Source of the DNA: Alphaproteobacteria bacterium
GTDB taxonomy: Bacteria > Pseudomonadota > Alphaproteobacteria > Rhizobiales > Beijerinckiaceae
NCBI GenBank assembly: GCA_021325385.1
Contig: JAJPHH010000184.1
Coordinates: forward strand, 1 to 45,706
Direction of reading: 5' to 3'
DNA length: 45,706 nucleotides
Shown here: positions 43,576 to 45,706 of the stretch, in pieces
How the letters are laid out: each line of letters opens with the position of its first letter
How positions within the stretch are numbered: position 1 is the stretch's first letter
Position numbers and translations under genes: made by a program
Notes under the pieces: generated by a model
What the model was told of the DNA's origin: nothing
The model's input: the letters and a program-made list of their open reading frames with translations, nothing else
Databases searched by the model: none

Positions 43576-45047
43576 TCGAATTCCTCATTCCAAGTGCGCC
43601 CATCGCGTTCGATGAGCGCGATCGACGCCGCCGGTCCCCACGACCCTGCGGCGTAAGGCCGCGGAGGCTCGCGTATTTGCGCCCAAGCCTCGCGGATCGG
43701 GTCGATGAATCGCCAGGCGGCCTCGACTTCGTCACGCCGCATGAACAGCGTCGCGTTGCCGCGCACCACGTCCATCAACAATCTCTCGTAAGCGTCGATC
43801 GACAGGCCAGCGAACGCCTTGGCGAAGCTCATGTCGAGCGGCACATGCTTTAAACGCATGCCGCCCGCTCCAGGCTCCTTGATCATCAGCCACAATTTGA
43901 TGCCTTCGTCCGGCTGCACGCGGATGACGAGGCGGTTCGCGGGTATGCCGTCGGAATTGGACTCGAAGATGGCGTGCGGCACGCGGCGGAAGCCGACGAC
44001 AATTTCTGAAAATCGTTGCGGCAGGCGTTTTCCCGTCCGCAGAAAGAACGGCACGCCGGCCCATCGCCAATTGGCGACGCCGATTTTCAGCGCGACGAAA
44101 GTCTCGGTATCGCTCGCTTCCTTGCCGAGATCGTCGAGATAGGAGGGAACCGATTTGCCTTCGGCCATGCCGGCCCGATATTGGCCGCGAACGGTGACCG
44201 CGGCCGCGTTCGCCGCAGTGATCGGCTCGAGCGATTTCAGCACTTTGAGCTTCTCGTCGCGCAGCGCGTCGGCGTCGAGCGAGCGCGGCGGCTCGATCGC
44301 GACGAGGCAAAGCAATTGCAGCATGTGATTTTGCATCATGTCGCGCAGCGCGCCCGCGCCGTCATAATAGGCGCCGCGACCTTCGACGCCGAGCGTCTCG
44401 GCCACTGTGATTTGCACGTGGTCGATATGGGCGGCGTTCCACAATGGCTCGAACAATGCGTTGGCGAAGCGCAAAGCCATCAAGTTCTGCACTGTCTCCT
44501 TGCCGAGATAGTGATCGATGCGGAAGATGCGATTCTCGGCGAAGACCGAGCCGAGCTCGTCGTTGATCGCGGCGGCGCTCGCCGCATCCTTGCCGATCGG
44601 CTTTTCGACGATGATGCGCGCCTTCGCGGTCACCAAGCCGTTAGCGGCGAGCTTCTTGGCGATCGGGCCGAACAGATCCGGGCCGGTGGCGAGATAGAAA
44701 GCGCGCACCTTGTCATCGCCGTCGAGCAGCGCCTTCAGCTTGTCCCAGCCGTTATCGCCGGTCGCGTCGACGGCCGCATAGTCGATGCGTTGCAGAAAGC
44801 GCTCGACGACCGGCTCGGCGCCGTCCTTCACGCCGCCGAATTTCCACAACGCGTCCTTGACGCTCGCGCGAAATTCCTCGCTGTCGAGAGGGCGTCGCGA
44901 CACGCCGACGATCCTTGTCGGCTCGGTGAATTGCTCGTCGGCGTCGCGGTGGAACAAAGCCGGGAACAATTTGCGGTAGGCGAGGTCGCCCGTGCCGCCA
45001 AAAACGACGAGATCGAAGGGCTCGACTTTGATGATGCGCGAGGTCAT
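43572..45047 (-). CDS. zwf: glucose-6-phosphate 1-dehydrogenase
   Basis: Zwf oxidises glucose-6-phosphate to 6-phosphogluconolactone and reduces NADP (or NAD), opening the oxidative pentose-phosphate and Entner-Doudoroff routes. The 491-residue protein shows the nucleotide fold DLVVFGGTGDLAYRKLFPAL, ARIIVEKPIGKDAASAAAIN and the signature active site FRIDHYLGKETVQNLMALRF (conserved His and Lys). The structural NADP region and the ending RPYAAGSWGPAASIALIERD are normal. It starts 11 bases after the ROK-family gene and overlaps pgl by 4 bases, forming a compact ROK-zwf-pgl operon. Confidence 0.97.
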   Translation of the reverse strand: MTSRIIKVEPFDLVVFGGTGDLAYRKLFPALFHRDADEQFTEPTRIVGVSRRPLDSEEFRASVKDALWKFGGVKDGAEPVVERFLQRIDYAAVDATGDNGWDKLKALLDGDDKVRAFYLATGPDLFGPIAKKLAANGLVTAKARIIVEKPIGKDAASAAAINDELGSVFAENRIFRIDHYLGKETVQNLMALRFANALFEPLWNAAHIDHVQITVAETLGVEGRGAYYDGAGALRDMMQNHMLQLLCLVAIEPPRSLDADALRDEKLKVLKSLEPITAANAAAVTVRGQYRAGMAEGKSVPSYLDDLGKEASDTETFVALKIGVANWRWAGVPFFLRTGKRLPQRFSEIVVGFRRVPHAIFESNSDGIPANRLVIRVQPDEGIKLWLMIKEPGAGGMRLKHVPLDMSFAKAFAGLSIDAYERLLMDVVRGNATLFMRRDEVEAAWRFIDPIREAWAQIREPPRPYAAGSWGPAASIALIERDGRTWNEEFE

Positions 45048-45058
45048 CGACGCCTCAA

Positions 45059-45706
45059 TTATGGGAAATTCGGCGAGGGGGAGCCGTTGGGCGGCTCCTT
45101 AAACAACACTTCTCTGTCACGCGCAAAGTTGGCGATCAGCGGCAAGGCGGCGCCGCCGAGCGCGCGCGCATCGGCGCCGATCGCGCCGGCCTTGATCGTC
45201 GGATCGATGAGGCCGCGCCGATCGAGCTTCTCGTAGATTTCGGCGACGCGCTCGACGAGCCGGCTTCGCACCGCCGTGGGCATCGCGCCGTCGATGATCA
45301 CCGCCTCGAAATCGATCACCGAAATCGCCGCCAGGCAGGCGTAAGCGAGCGCCTCGGCGGTCTCTTCGATCCACGCGTCGAGATGAGTCGAAAAGTCGTC
45401 CCACGCGTCCGGCGTGCGCCAGATCGAAGACGGATCGCGGCCGGCGGCGCGTAAGGCTTCCTCGAGCCGGTAAATCGAGGCGCAATGAATCAGTTGGCGC
45501 GCGACGAGGCGGCCGTTTTCGAGGCGCATGATCGGAATCGGGCCGAGCGCGCCCGCCGTACCGGTGCGGCCGGTGAAGAGAGCGCCGTCGATGACGACGC
45601 CGCCGCCGATGAACGAGCCGAGAAAGAAGTAAAGGAAATCGTGATGACGCCAGCCTTCGCCGAAGAAGAATTCCGCCGCGCAGGCCGACGAGGCGTCGTT
45701 GCACAA
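45059..45706 (-). CDS. ROK-family sugar kinase/regulator, C-terminal part (5' truncated by window)
   Basis: The frame is open at the window edge, so the N-terminal part lies beyond it; the leading TTG codon is internal. The visible 215 residues begin LCNDASSACAAEFFFGEGWR, the conserved ND-A motif of ROK proteins, followed by FLYFFLGSFIGGGVVIDGAL, the GG phosphate-binding strand, then FTGRTGTAGALGPIPIMRLE, where glucokinases would have a GHI/C zinc motif. The zinc-binding Cys cluster (CxCGxxGC) of typical ROK kinases is not seen, so a transcriptional regulator of the NagC/XylR group, or a divergent kinase, is possible. Its place ahead of zwf-pgl points to control or phosphorylation of a hexose. 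Confidence 0.85.
   Translation of the reverse strand: MCNDASSACAAEFFFGEGWRHHDFLYFFLGSFIGGGVVIDGALFTGRTGTAGALGPIPIMRLENGRLVARQLIHCASIYRLEEALRAAGRDPSSIWRTPDAWDDFSTHLDAWIEETAEALAYACLAAISVIDFEAVIIDGAMPTAVRSRLVERVAEIYEKLDRRGLIDPTIKAGAIGADARALGGAALPLIANFARDREVLFKEPPNGSPSPNFP

Overview
The window is GC-rich, densely coded DNA from an alphaproteobacterium, most likely Hyphomicrobiales (Rhizobiales); a Beijerinckiaceae or Methylocystaceae relative is a guess. The reasons are the rpoN-hpf-ptsN and purS-purQ blocks, the tRNA-Gly sequence, and several intergenic inverted repeats of the kind common in rhizobial genomes. Both ends cut a gene: clpB on the left and a ROK-family kinase/regulator on the right.

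Layout. 1-5.2 kb: the clpB end, a DUF559 (Vsr-like) nuclease gene bracketed by four copies of a GC-rich palindromic repeat, an MFS transporter, two small secreted proteins and tRNA-Gly(GCC). 5.4-14.7 kb: a complete tripartite RND efflux operon with one adaptor, two MdtB/MdtC-type pumps and an outer-membrane lipoprotein channel, all overlapping or close-packed. 14.7-24.5 kb: an accessory stretch. It holds a truncated copy of the 3' end of an SRAP gene, an orphan FitA-like antitoxin, two small unknown genes (one with paired CxxC motifs), a 31-bp-arm hairpin, the intact SRAP (YedK/HMCES-like) gene, a single-chain restriction-modification enzyme, a small protein with a beta-clamp-like QLDLF motif, a Phd/VapC toxin-antitoxin pair with a visible operator, and a membrane-anchored KAP-type NTPase.

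24.6-30.6 kb is core metabolism and regulation: hisE, purQ, purS, ptsN, hpf and rpoN on the minus strand, then divergent ahcY with an inverted-repeat operator in front. 30.7-35.6 kb carries three large polytopic membrane proteins of the GT39/GT-C glycosyltransferase type. 35.9-42.8 kb is a mix of housekeeping and catabolic genes (YpfJ-type metallopeptidase, CurA-like reductase, DmpA-type peptidase, DadA-like oxidase, purB, DUF72) separated by several different inverted-repeat families. One of these repeats supplies the last codons of purB. 42.85 kb to the end is a ROK-zwf-pgl operon feeding glucose-6-phosphate into the oxidative pentose-phosphate or Entner-Doudoroff route.

The best candidates for something new are the SRAP / restriction-modification / clamp-motif gene cluster with its duplicated SRAP tail, and the pairing of the DUF559 gene with palindromic repeats that also occur at purB. 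Both are hypotheses from reading the sequence; no database search was possible.
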